Assembly: GCA_017792445.1 (NCBI GenBank)
Contig: CP051232.1
Span: 2,950,001-3,014,000 of the forward strand
Direction: 5' to 3'
Length of the DNA stretch: 64,000 nucleotides
Origin: Maritimibacter sp.
GTDB taxonomy: Bacteria > Pseudomonadota > Alphaproteobacteria > Rhodobacterales > Rhodobacteraceae
Shown: one piece after another, positions 56,401-64,000 of the stretch
Position numbering within the stretch: the stretch's first letter is position 1
Layout: each line of letters begins with the position of its first letter
Notes under the pieces: model-generated
The model's database searches: none
What the model saw: the letters and a program-made list of their open reading frames with translations, nothing else
Told to the model about the DNA's origin: nothing
Made by a program: the position numbers and the translations under genes

Positions 56401-56922
56401 GATCGGGCGCATCCCGCGCCCGCCGCCGCCCCACGACGCTTTCAGCATCATCGGATAGCCGATTTCCTCGGCCTCCTTGGCGATCTGCTTCATGTCGTCG
56501 CCCAGCACCTCGGTTGCCGGGATCACCGGCACGCCGGCGGCGATGGCGACCTTGCGGGCGCTGGCCTTGTCGCCAAGGGCGCGCATGGTGTCGGACTTCG
56601 GGCCGATGAAGGTGATGCCGTTGGCGGCGCAGGCGTCGACGAAGTCCGGGTTCTCGGACAGCAGGCCATAGCCCGGATGGATCGCGTCGGCGCCGCACAT
56701 CTTGGCGACGCGGATGATCTCTTCGATCGACAGGTAGGCCGCGACGGGGCCCATGCCCTCGCCGATCTTGTAGGCCTCGTCGGCCTTGAAGCGGTGCAGG
56801 GACAGCTTGTCCTCGTCGGCGTAGATCGCGACCGTGCGCTTGCCGAGTTCGTTGGCAGCCCGCATGACCCGTATGGCGATCTCTCCGCGGTTCGCGATCA
56901 GGATCTTCTTGAAGTCGGCCAT
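53476..56922 (-). CDS. pyc: pyruvate carboxylase
   Basis: 1148-residue biotin enzyme carboxylating pyruvate to oxaloacetate. Order: biotin carboxylase (1-450: KILIANRGEIAIRVMRAANE, ATP-grasp glycine loop SWGGGGRGM, EVNPRVQVEHTVTE), carboxyltransferase TIM barrel (about 535-810: TTMRDGHQSLLATR, metal histidines HFHTHDT), PC tetramerisation domain, and a C-terminal biotinyl domain with the biotin lysine Lys1113 in EAMKM. All domains are in a single chain of usual length. A palindrome lies 20 bp before the start codon. It replenishes oxaloacetate opposite to MaeB. Confidence 0.97.
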   Translation of the reverse strand: MADFKKILIANRGEIAIRVMRAANELGKRTVAIYADEDKLSLHRFKADEAYKIGEGMGPVAAYLSIEEIIRVAKMCGADAIHPGYGLLSENPDFVDACAANGITFIGPKSDTMRALGDKASARKVAIAAGVPVIPATEVLGDDMKQIAKEAEEIGYPMMLKASWGGGGRGMRPIMGPDELEAKVKEGRREAEAAFGNGEGYLEKMIMKARHVEVQILGDQEGNIYHLWERDCSVQRRNQKVVERAPAPYLSPAQRETLCNLGKKIAEAVNYECAGTIEFLMDMETGEFYFIEVNPRVQVEHTVTEEVTGIDIVRAQILIAEGKSLTEATGVASQYDVQLDGHAIQCRITTEDPQNNFIPDYGRITAYRGATGMGIRLDGGTAYSGAVITRYYDSLLEKITAWAPTPEAAIKRIDRALREFRIRGVATNIDFVINLLRHPTFLSNEYHTKFIDQTPDLFDFKPRRDRATRLLTYIADITVNGHPETEGRPKPHPELKPARVPELKIGTPPPGTRQILEEKGPKALADWMLAQKRLLITDTTMRDGHQSLLATRMRSIDMIKAAPAYAANLPELFSVECWGGATFDVAYRFLQECPWQRLRDIRAAMPNLLTQMLLRGSNGVGYTVYPDNVVKAFTKQAAESGVDIFRVFDSLNWVENMRVSMDAVLETDKVLEGTVCYTGDLFDAARPKYDLKYYVTMAKELEKSGAHILGVKDMAGLLKPVAARTLFKALKDEISIPIHFHTHDTAGIAAGTILAAAEAGVDAADCAMDALSGNTSQATLGTVVEILAQTERDTGLDVEAIREMSNYWEAVRGQYAAFESGMQAPASEVYLHEMPGGQFTNLKAQARSLGLEERWHEVAEMYAEVNLMFGDIVKVTPSSKVVGDMALMMVSQGLSRAQVEDPKTEVSFPDSVIDMMKGNLGQPPGGFPDKILQKVLKGEKPNTERPGAHLPAEDLDAKRKELEEKFPDEEFDDEDLNGYLMYPKVFSDYTARHATYGPVRTLPTLNFFYGMEPGEEISPEIEPGVTLEVRLSALSETNEDGDVRVFFELNGQPRVIRVPNRKAGGASTVRPKAEVGNPNHVGAPMPGVVATVAAQAGAKVKQGDLLLTIEAMKMETGLHAERDATIKAVHVTPGAQIDAKDLLVEFED

Positions 56923-56942
56923 GGCTGCACCCCCTTGTTAGC

Positions 56943-56962
56943 TATTTTGCAGATGCAGAATA
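56943..56962. promoter_or_regulatory. candidate operator upstream of pyc
   Basis: TATTTTGCA-GA-TGCAGAATA is an inverted repeat with 8 of 9 arm positions matching. It sits 20 bp upstream of the pyc ATG in the 256-bp region shared with the divergent CoA transferase. The TTTGCA half-site recalls motifs bound by RamB/short-chain acyl-CoA-type regulators, but this is only a resemblance. Confidence 0.4.
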
Positions 56963-57115
56963 ACGGGTGCCGTCGCGGCGTAAACTGAAATTTCGTTTGC
57001 GCCCTGCGGGATGCTCGCGCCCGAACGGCGGGTTTCGGCGCACCGGCAGGTCGGAATCCCCACTGTGACATGCTGCGTTCGCATACCGGTGTTTCGCGGT
57101 GCTTCCAGTGCCTGA

Positions 57116-58950
<1,835 letters not shown>

Positions 58951-59266
58951 GAAGTTTCCTTTCGCAATGCGGAGGTGCCGTAATGCCCTGTCTCACGGCC
59001 ACGCACCCCCTTGGTTTCGGGGTGCCGTGGGTTCGAGGGATCGACTAACTCCCGCACTGCGGGGGCCGGGATAACCGTACCGGCCAAGCGTTTTTCGGCG
59101 GGTTCACATTTGGTCGGCCCGCGCCCGAAGGTCAAGCAAGGCGCGCGCCGTCCGGCGATGACGTAGCGTCGCCCGACCGAAGCGGCGGACCCTTGCGCCA
59201 GCTTGTCTTGGTGTGGGCTTTCCCATAGACCGCTTGCGACGTGGAATTTCCTTCCAAGGAGCCTTT
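58951..59266. other. 316-bp gene-free region with structured leader of the DUF2798 gene
   Basis: No coding frame of merit. On the minus strand three hairpins can be drawn before the DUF2798 ribosome site: GGCCGG/CCGGCC (59064-59085), CCCGC-AGT-GCGGG (59051-59063) and a 10-11-bp stem of CCACGGCACCCC with GGGGTGCGTGG (about 59002-59032). On the plus strand the first is followed by TTTTT, so it could also stop transcription toward proS. The proS promoter must lie in the right part. Confidence 0.5.
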
Positions 59267-60586
59267 ATGCGCCTCTCTCGCTACTTCCTTCCGGTTCTCA
59301 AAGAGACGCCGGCCGAGGCCCAGATTGCCAGCCATCGCCTGATGCTGCGCGCGGGCATGATCAAACAGGCCAGCGCCGGGATCTACTCGTGGCTGCCGCT
59401 CGGCTACCGCGTGCTGCGCAACATCGAGCGCATCGTCCACGAGGAACAGCAGCGTGCCGGGCATATCCCGGTCCTGATGCCGACGCTTCAGTCCGCCGAC
59501 CTGTGGCGCGAGAGCGGCCGGTACGACGCGTACGGCCCCGAGATGCTGCGCATTCGCGACCGGCATGACCGCGACATGCTGTACGGCCCGACCAACGAAG
59601 AGATGATCACCGACATCTTCCGCAGCCACGTCAGCTCGTACAAAGACCTGCCGATGACGCTGTACCACATCCAGTGGAAGTTCCGCGACGAGGTGCGTCC
59701 GCGGTTCGGCGTCATGCGTGGCCGCGAGTTCCTGATGAAGGACGGCTACAACTTCGACCTGACCAAAGAGGACGCGCTGCACGCCTACAACCGGCACCTC
59801 GTCAGCTACCTGCGCACTTACGAGCGCATGGGTCTGCAGGCGATCCCGATGCGCGCCGACAGTGGCCCGATCGGCGGCGACGACACGCACGAGTTCCTCG
59901 TTCTGGCCGAAACCGGCGAGTCCGAGGTGTTCTATGACAGCGAGATCACCGATCTGAAGTTCGGCGACCGCGAGATCGACTATGACTCGGTGGAACAGTG
60001 TCAGTCCGTGCTGGAAGAGTTCACCAGCCGCTATGCCCGCACCGACGAAACGCACGATCCGGCGATCTTCGACCAGATCCCGGAAGAGCGCCGCCGCGTC
60101 GCGCGCGGCATCGAGGTCGGCCAGATCTTCTATTTCGGCACCAAGTATTCCGAGCCGATGGGCGCCACGGTGCAGGGTCCGGACGGCAAGCCCGTTGCGG
60201 TTCACATGGGCAGCCATGGCATCGGCGTCAGCCGGCTTGCCGGTGCGCTGATCGAGGCGAACCACGACGAGAAGGGCATCATCTGGCCTTGGGAAGTGGC
60301 TCCGTTCCATGTTGGCATCGTCAACGTGAAGCAGGGCGACGCCACCGCCGACGCCGCCTGCGAGGCGCTGTACAAGGAACTGACCGCCGCCGGGCTGGAA
60401 GTGCTGTACGACGACCGCGAGGAGCGCGCGGGCGCCAAGTTTGCGACGATGGACCTGATCGGCTTGCCCAAGCGCATCACCGTCGGCCCGCGCGGGCTGG
60501 AGAAGGGCGTGGTCGAACTGACCGACCGCCGCACCGGCGAAAGCGAAGAGATCAAGCCGGAGCTGGTTGCCGCCGCGCTGACCTGA
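59267..60586 (+). CDS. proS: prolyl-tRNA synthetase
   Basis: 439-residue class IIa synthetase of the short alphaproteobacterial type without the editing insertion domain. The ATG at 59267 begins [20 protein letters not shown] and follows AAGGAG. Motif 1: [20 protein letters not shown]; motif 2: [19 protein letters not shown]; motif 3: [15 protein letters not shown]. The C-terminal anticodon-binding domain starts near 345 ([10 protein letters not shown]). Short ProS lacks Ala-tRNA(Pro) editing, usually compensated by a free ProXp protein elsewhere. Followed by its own terminator. Confidence 0.97.
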   Translation: MRLSRYFLPVLKETPAEAQIASHRLMLRAGMIKQASAGIYSWLPLGYRVLRNIERIVHEEQQRAGHIPVLMPTLQSADLWRESGRYDAYGPEMLRIRDRHDRDMLYGPTNEEMITDIFRSHVSSYKDLPMTLYHIQWKFRDEVRPRFGVMRGREFLMKDGYNFDLTKEDALHAYNRHLVSYLRTYERMGLQAIPMRADSGPIGGDDTHEFLVLAETGESEVFYDSEITDLKFGDREIDYDSVEQCQSVLEEFTSRYARTDETHDPAIFDQIPEERRRVARGIEVGQIFYFGTKYSEPMGATVQGPDGKPVAVHMGSHGIGVSRLAGALIEANHDEKGIIWPWEVAPFHVGIVNVKQGDATADAACEALYKELTAAGLEVLYDDREERAGAKFATMDLIGLPKRITVGPRGLEKGVVELTDRRTGESEEIKPELVAAALT

Positions 60587-60627
60587 GGCGTCTGGCCTGC
60601 GGTCCATGGTGGACCGAAAGATTGAAG

Positions 60628-60659
60628 AAATGGCGCTGCCCCTTGGGGTGGCGCCATTT
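60628..60659 (+). terminator. terminator of proS
   Basis: Long stem AAATGGCGC(TGCCC)/(GGGTG)GCGCCATTT with two G-U pairs and a 4-nt loop, followed by TTGCTTT. It begins 41 bp after the stop; a smaller hairpin GGTCCA-TGG-TGGACC (60601-60615) precedes it. Confidence 0.85.
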
Positions 60660-60769
60660 TGCTTTCCGGACCGTCGCTGTCGAAAAGGTATATACAAAGC
60701 ATATCCATGTGGTATGCCTTTTCCTTGCGGTCCGCATTACGGACCGGTCGCAGGAAGGAGGAGATCGCT

Positions 60770-60889
60770 GTGTCGAAAAAGAGCAAGATCAAGAGCCTGA
60801 AGCGTGAGATCAAGTCCCGGAAGGGCAAGATCAAGAAACACGAAGGCAAACTGAAGAAGGCCAAGAAGGCCCTGAAAAAAGCGGCCTGA
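60770..60889 (+). CDS. 39-residue lysine-rich peptide
   Basis: A GTG at 60770 with AAGGAGG 7-8 nt upstream starts a 39-residue frame, MSKKSKIKSLKREIKSRKGK..., ending KKALKKAA. Nearly half of the residues are lysine, spaced i, i+3/i+4, so the whole chain can form one basic helix. Such composition suggests binding to DNA, RNA or membranes, like very small histone-like peptides. It has its own upstream region with a hairpin GGTCCG-CATTA-CGGACC (60729-60745). It lies 70 bp before another lysine-rich protein gene, probably with related function. Confidence 0.65.
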   Translation: MSKKSKIKSLKREIKSRKGKIKKHEGKLKKAKKALKKAA

Positions 60890-60959
60890 CGGCGGCATCA
60901 CTCACGGACGAAACGGAAGGGCCGGGCCGCGATGGCCCGGCCGGTGACAGGAGCAAAGA

Positions 60960-61553
60960 ATGACGGATCTGAGCAAGGTCAAAGGTGTCGGGGCTGCACT
61001 GGCAGAAGCGTTGCGGTCCGCCGGTATCGCGGATGCAGAGGCGATGGCCGCCGCCGGTCCCGAGGGGCTGATGGCCGTGCCGGGCATCGGGGGCGCGCGC
61101 GCTGCGACCTTGGCCGCCGCCGCGAAGGACGCGGTGCTGGCTGGCGATGACGCGCCGGTTGCCGCCGCTCCGGCTTCGACGCAGGCGCCCGTCGACAAGC
61201 CCGCCCCGGCGCCAATGCCGGAAGCGAGAGACGCGCCCGCCGAGGATGCAGAGGCCAAGGCCGACGCGAAGGCCGCGCGCAAGGCCGAGAAGCAGGCCGA
61301 GCGCGAAGCCCAGCGGGCGGCGAAAAAGGCGGCGCGGGCCGCCGAGAAAGAGGCGAAGAAGGCCGCGCGCCTTGCCGAGAAGGCGGCCGAGAAGGAAGCC
61401 AAGAAGGCGGCCAAGGCCGCGAAGGCCGAGGAAAAGGCAGCCCGGGCCGCGAAGAAAGCCGCAAAGGCCGAGAAACAGGCGGAAAAGGCCGAGAAGAAGG
61501 CCAAGGCCGAAAAGAAGAAGGCAGACAAGAAGGCCGGCAAGAAGAACAAGTAG
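60960..61553 (+). CDS. helix-hairpin-helix protein with histone H1-like Lys/Ala-rich tail
   Basis: 197 residues in two unlike parts. Residues 1-62 hold tandem helix-hairpin-helix motifs (LSKVKGVGAALAEALRSAGI and AVPGIGGARAATLAAA), typical of non-sequence-specific DNA binding. Residues 63-95 are a Pro/Ala linker. Residues 95-197 are almost only Lys, Ala and Glu (KAEKQAEREAQRAAKKAARA and so on), ending KKAGKKNK, like the C-terminal tail of histone H1 or bacterial H1-like proteins. CAGGAG precedes the ATG. I infer a nucleoid-associated protein; no homologue with a known function is recognised. Confidence 0.7.
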   Translation: MTDLSKVKGVGAALAEALRSAGIADAEAMAAAGPEGLMAVPGIGGARAATLAAAAKDAVLAGDDAPVAAAPASTQAPVDKPAPAPMPEARDAPAEDAEAKADAKAARKAEKQAEREAQRAAKKAARAAEKEAKKAARLAEKAAEKEAKKAAKAAKAEEKAARAAKKAAKAEKQAEKAEKKAKAEKKKADKKAGKKNK

Positions 61554-61662
61554 ACCGGCTGAGACCGCGCCGGGCAGAGTGTCCGGCGCAGCTTGCCAAG
61601 CGGAATTGGCCGGACAGGCGAAATCGGCTATCCTGCGCGGCAAAAGAGCAGGACACACAGGC

Positions 61663-62148
61663 ATGTTGAAATTTCTCGCCCTCGCGGGTGGCGTGGCCGG
61701 AGCGGCTGCGCTGTCGCAGTTTCCCGAGTTTTCCCAGCAGTATCTTCAACGGCTTTCGGGCGCGGTGGACGAGTTGCGCGTCAGCGTCGTCGCCTTCGAC
61801 ACGCTTGCCAACGCCGCCGGGGTGACGCGGGAAGAGGCGCTAGCGCAGCTTGATGGCTCGACCTTCCTGACCGGGTTGCAGGAACATCACGGCGAGCAGG
61901 TTTACCGGTACGAGCGGTTGTCGAGCGACTATAACGCGCTTCGGCAGGCAGAGCCCCTGCAGCGGCTGGCGCAGGTCTGGCGGTTCAACGACCCGGACCT
62001 TGCCCAGCGGACATGGGACGATTTCCGCCCGGCGGTTCCCGTCACCACCGAAGGGCTGCTTTGCGCGGGCATCGGCTTTGCCGGCGGCTGGCTGGTCCTG
62101 ACGATTGCGTTCGGACTGCTGAAGCTTCCCTTCCGCCGCTTCGCCTGA
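61663..62148 (+). CDS. DUF2937 membrane protein
   Basis: 161-residue protein with one N-terminal hydrophobic segment (MLKFLALAGGVAGAAALSQF) and one near the C-terminus (LLCAGIGFAGGWLVLTIAFG). The part between is soluble and probably periplasmic (FPEFSQQYLQRLSGAVDELR ...). This layout matches DUF2937, of unknown function. ATG at 61663. A small stem GCGCCGG/CCGGCGC (61567-61589) separates it from the preceding gene. Confidence 0.8.
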   Translation: MLKFLALAGGVAGAAALSQFPEFSQQYLQRLSGAVDELRVSVVAFDTLANAAGVTREEALAQLDGSTFLTGLQEHHGEQVYRYERLSSDYNALRQAEPLQRLAQVWRFNDPDLAQRTWDDFRPAVPVTTEGLLCAGIGFAGGWLVLTIAFGLLKLPFRRFA

Positions 62149-62244
62149 TCTACGCCGCTGAACCCCGGTGTGCCTTTCCCGCACTGACCGCACGCCCGCG
62201 TGAAGCCGGGGCGGGCGATGCTTGACGCTCCCGGCGGTTCGGGT

Positions 62245-63531
62245 ATGGCTCGCCCCATGGCCGCATTTTCCCGTTTCGAATGGATGATCGCATGGCGCTA
62301 CCTCCGGGCCCGTCGGGCCGAAGGCGGCGTCAGCGTCATGACCTGGATCAGCCTGATCGGCATCACGCTTGCCGTCTTCGCCCTGATCGCCACGCTGTCG
62401 GTCCGGGCCGGGTTCCGGGCCGAGTTCGTCGACACCATCCTTGGCGCCAACGCGCACAGCACGGTCTATTCCTCGGTCTACCAGACCGAGACGGGCCAGA
62501 CCTCGCGCGCGATCACCGACTATGACGCGATGGCGGACCGGATCGCCGAGATCCCCGGCGTCACCCGCGCCGCGCCTCTGATCAAGGGGCAGGTGATGGC
62601 CAACCTCCGCTCCGAGAATGCGGGTGTTGAGATCTACGGCATCGCGCTGGAAGACCTGAAGGGCCTGCCGCGTATCGTGAACCCCGAGACCTCGGCCGGC
62701 GATATCGACAGCTTCGAGCAGGGCATCGCCATCGGGTCCGGCGTGGCGCGCGAACTGGGCGCGACCGTGGGCGACCGGATCAAGATCATCTCGCCCAACG
62801 GGGTGAAGACGCCGATGGGGACAAGCCCACGGATCAACGTCTACGAGGTCGTCTATGTCTTCAGCGCCGGGCGCTACGACATCGACCGCACCCGCGCCTA
62901 CCTGCCGTTCGCCGAGGCGCAAAGCTTCTTCAACAAGGAAGGCGCGGCGGACGAGATCGAGGTGATGGTCGAAGACCCCGAGGACATCGACAGCTTCTCG
63001 CTTCCGCTGCTGCAGGCGGCGGGCGAGACGGCGCTGATCTGGACGTGGCGCGACAGCGCGGGCAGCTTCCTGCGGGCGCTGGATGTCGAGGACAACGTGA
63101 TGTTCATCATCCTGTCGATCCTTGTGCTGATCGCGGCGATGAACATCATCTCGGGCCTGATCATGCTGGTGAAGAACAAGGGCCGCGACATCGGCATCCT
63201 GCGCACCGTGGGGCTGACAGAGGGGTCCATCCTACGGGTGTTCTTCCTGTGCGGCGCGTCGGTCGGGCTGATCGGCACGCTGGCGGGGGTGATCCTTGGC
63301 TGCCTGTTCGCGATCTACATCGACCCGATCTTCAGCTTCGTGAACTACGTGATGGGCGGCGGCGTCTGGGACCCCTCGATCCGGGGCATCTACAACCTCC
63401 CGGCCAAGCTGCAACTGAGCGACGTGCTAAGCGCGGTGGTCCTGTCGCTGGGCCTGTCGTTCATCGTCACGATCTTCCCCGCCCGCCGGGCGGCGCGGAT
63501 GAACCCGGTGGAGGCGCTGCGCTATGAATGA
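62245..63531 (+). CDS. lolC: lipoprotein-releasing ABC transporter, permease subunit
   Basis: About 428-residue inner-membrane protein of the LolC/LolE (MacB-FtsX) family, which extracts outer-membrane lipoproteins for LolA. N-terminal helix after FEWMIAWRYLRARR (GISLIGITLAVFALIATLSV region), a large periplasmic domain (about 60-270), then three helices (MFIILSILVLIAAMNIISGL, FLCGASVGLIGTLAGVILGC, and the last ending FPARRAARMNPVEALRYE). Start uncertain: ATG at 62245 or 62257; I use 62245. Overlaps lolD by 8 nt. A single LolC/E-type subunit is usual in alphaproteobacteria. Confidence 0.92.
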   Translation: MARPMAAFSRFEWMIAWRYLRARRAEGGVSVMTWISLIGITLAVFALIATLSVRAGFRAEFVDTILGANAHSTVYSSVYQTETGQTSRAITDYDAMADRIAEIPGVTRAAPLIKGQVMANLRSENAGVEIYGIALEDLKGLPRIVNPETSAGDIDSFEQGIAIGSGVARELGATVGDRIKIISPNGVKTPMGTSPRINVYEVVYVFSAGRYDIDRTRAYLPFAEAQSFFNKEGAADEIEVMVEDPEDIDSFSLPLLQAAGETALIWTWRDSAGSFLRALDVEDNVMFIILSILVLIAAMNIISGLIMLVKNKGRDIGILRTVGLTEGSILRVFFLCGASVGLIGTLAGVILGCLFAIYIDPIFSFVNYVMGGGVWDPSIRGIYNLPAKLQLSDVLSAVVLSLGLSFIVTIFPARRAARMNPVEALRYE

Positions 63532-64000
63532 GGCGGTGCTGGAACTTACCGGGCTCGAGAAGGTCTACAAGCGCGGCGAACCGGGCGAGGTCGCGGTGCT
63601 GCGCGGCGCGGGCGTGACCGTCGCCCCGGGCGAGGTCGTGGCGCTGGTCGCCCCCTCGGGCGCGGGCAAGTCGACGCTTCTGCACATCGCCGGGCTGCTG
63701 GACACGCCCGACGCGGGCGAGGTGAAGATCGGCGGCGACCGGATGGACGGGCTGTCCGACCGGCGGCGCACGCGGGTGCGGCGGCAACAGGTGGGCTTCG
63801 TCTACCAGTTCCACCACCTGCTTCCCGAGTTCACCGCGCTGGAAAACATCGTGCTGCCGCAGCTTGCCGACGGCGTGTCGCGCAGCAAGGCGGACGCCCG
63901 CGCGCAGGACCTTCTGGGCCGCGTCGGGCTGTCGGGGCGCACCGACCACCGTCCCTCGGCCCTGTCGGGCGGCGAGCAGCAGCGGGTGGCCTTCTGCCGC
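63524..64000 (+). CDS. lolD: lipoprotein-releasing ABC transporter ATPase (partial, cut by window end)
   Basis: 159 codons visible of about 225. Begins MNEAVLELTGLEKVYKRGEP. Walker A is APSGAGKST (Ala in place of the first Gly, common in alphaproteobacterial LolD). The Q-loop region is VGFVYQFHHLLPEFTALENI, with the FHHLLPEF segment typical of LolD. The ABC signature LSGGEQQRVAFCR is at the window edge. Walker B lies beyond the window. The ATG overlaps the lolC stop region by 8 nt, so the two are coupled. Confidence 0.93.
   Translation, partial: MNEAVLELTGLEKVYKRGEPGEVAVLRGAGVTVAPGEVVALVAPSGAGKSTLLHIAGLLDTPDAGEVKIGGDRMDGLSDRRRTRVRRQQVGFVYQFHHLLPEFTALENIVLPQLADGVSRSKADARAQDLLGRVGLSGRTDHRPSALSGGEQQRVAFCR

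Noticed and set aside
54355-56988. 877-residue plus-strand open frame
   Set aside because: Antisense to pyruvate carboxylase; no recognisable motif.

Overview
The window is a high-GC (clearly above 60%) piece of an alphaproteobacterial chromosome. Gene content and protein style point to the Rhodobacteraceae/roseobacter group: a fused malic enzyme MaeB, pyruvate carboxylase, a soluble NAD-linked formate dehydrogenase of the FdsABG type, an acyl-CoA ligase with the DmdB-like MLGQMM start, a LolC with the roseobacter N-terminus, and a cytidine deaminase-deoA-deoB-add-upp salvage operon. Almost everything is ordinary chromosomal core or near-core DNA. I see no phage, plasmid, insertion sequence, integrase or CRISPR array.

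Region by region. 0-6 kb: end of a DUF2267 gene, an SLC13/RCK permease, a MATE exporter sharing its stop codon with a heptanucleotide tandem repeat, a methyltransferase, an FKBP isomerase and an exported SPOR protein. 6-10.6 kb: five tightly overlapping minus-strand genes (cdd, deoA, deoB, add, upp) for nucleoside salvage. 10.8-24.2 kb: a small DUF3072 protein, maeB, a beta-barrel protein, a glycosyltransferase-like protein, malonyl-CoA synthetase with a TolB-like partner, and a block of acyl-CoA/oxidoreductase genes (two MDR reductases, acyl-CoA ligase, MaoC hydratase, nitronate monooxygenase). 24.2-30 kb: histidine genes hisB and hisH on plus, hisA, hisF and hisE on minus, mixed with small membrane and DUF genes and a TetR unit. 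30-33 kb: DUF2147, CoA-binding protein, a gene-free segment with a probable small RNA, rlmB, tRNA-Tyr and a tiny lipoprotein. 33-42 kb: a one-carbon block with fused FdsG-FdsB, a VOC protein, FdsA, an aldo/keto reductase, an SDR and formate-tetrahydrofolate ligase. 42-48 kb: a complete MarR-controlled RND tripartite efflux system. 48-52 kb: manC, phosphomannomutase and an ExoY-like sugar transferase, marking the edge of an exopolysaccharide locus, followed by about 650 bp of low-GC gene-free DNA. 52.6-57 kb: tRNA-Gly, a decayed TerC fragment, MAPEG and pyruvate carboxylase. 57-64 kb: a CoA transferase, DUF2798, proS, two lysine-rich proteins, DUF2937, lolC and the start of lolD.

Metabolically, MaeB and pyruvate carboxylase sit on opposite sides of the C3/C4 node, the CoA transferase and acyl-CoA genes feed acyl-CoA turnover, and formate dehydrogenase plus Fhs link formate to NADH and to tetrahydrofolate. 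The most unusual signals are non-coding. A 62-nt dispersed element occurs twice with compensatory base changes in its hairpin and identical spacing to the flanking stop codons. One copy sits at the point where the his genes change orientation. A minus-strand small RNA unit with dyad, promoter and U6 terminator lies at 31.1-31.3 kb. A truncated TerC gene remnant lies between tRNA-Gly and the MAPEG gene.
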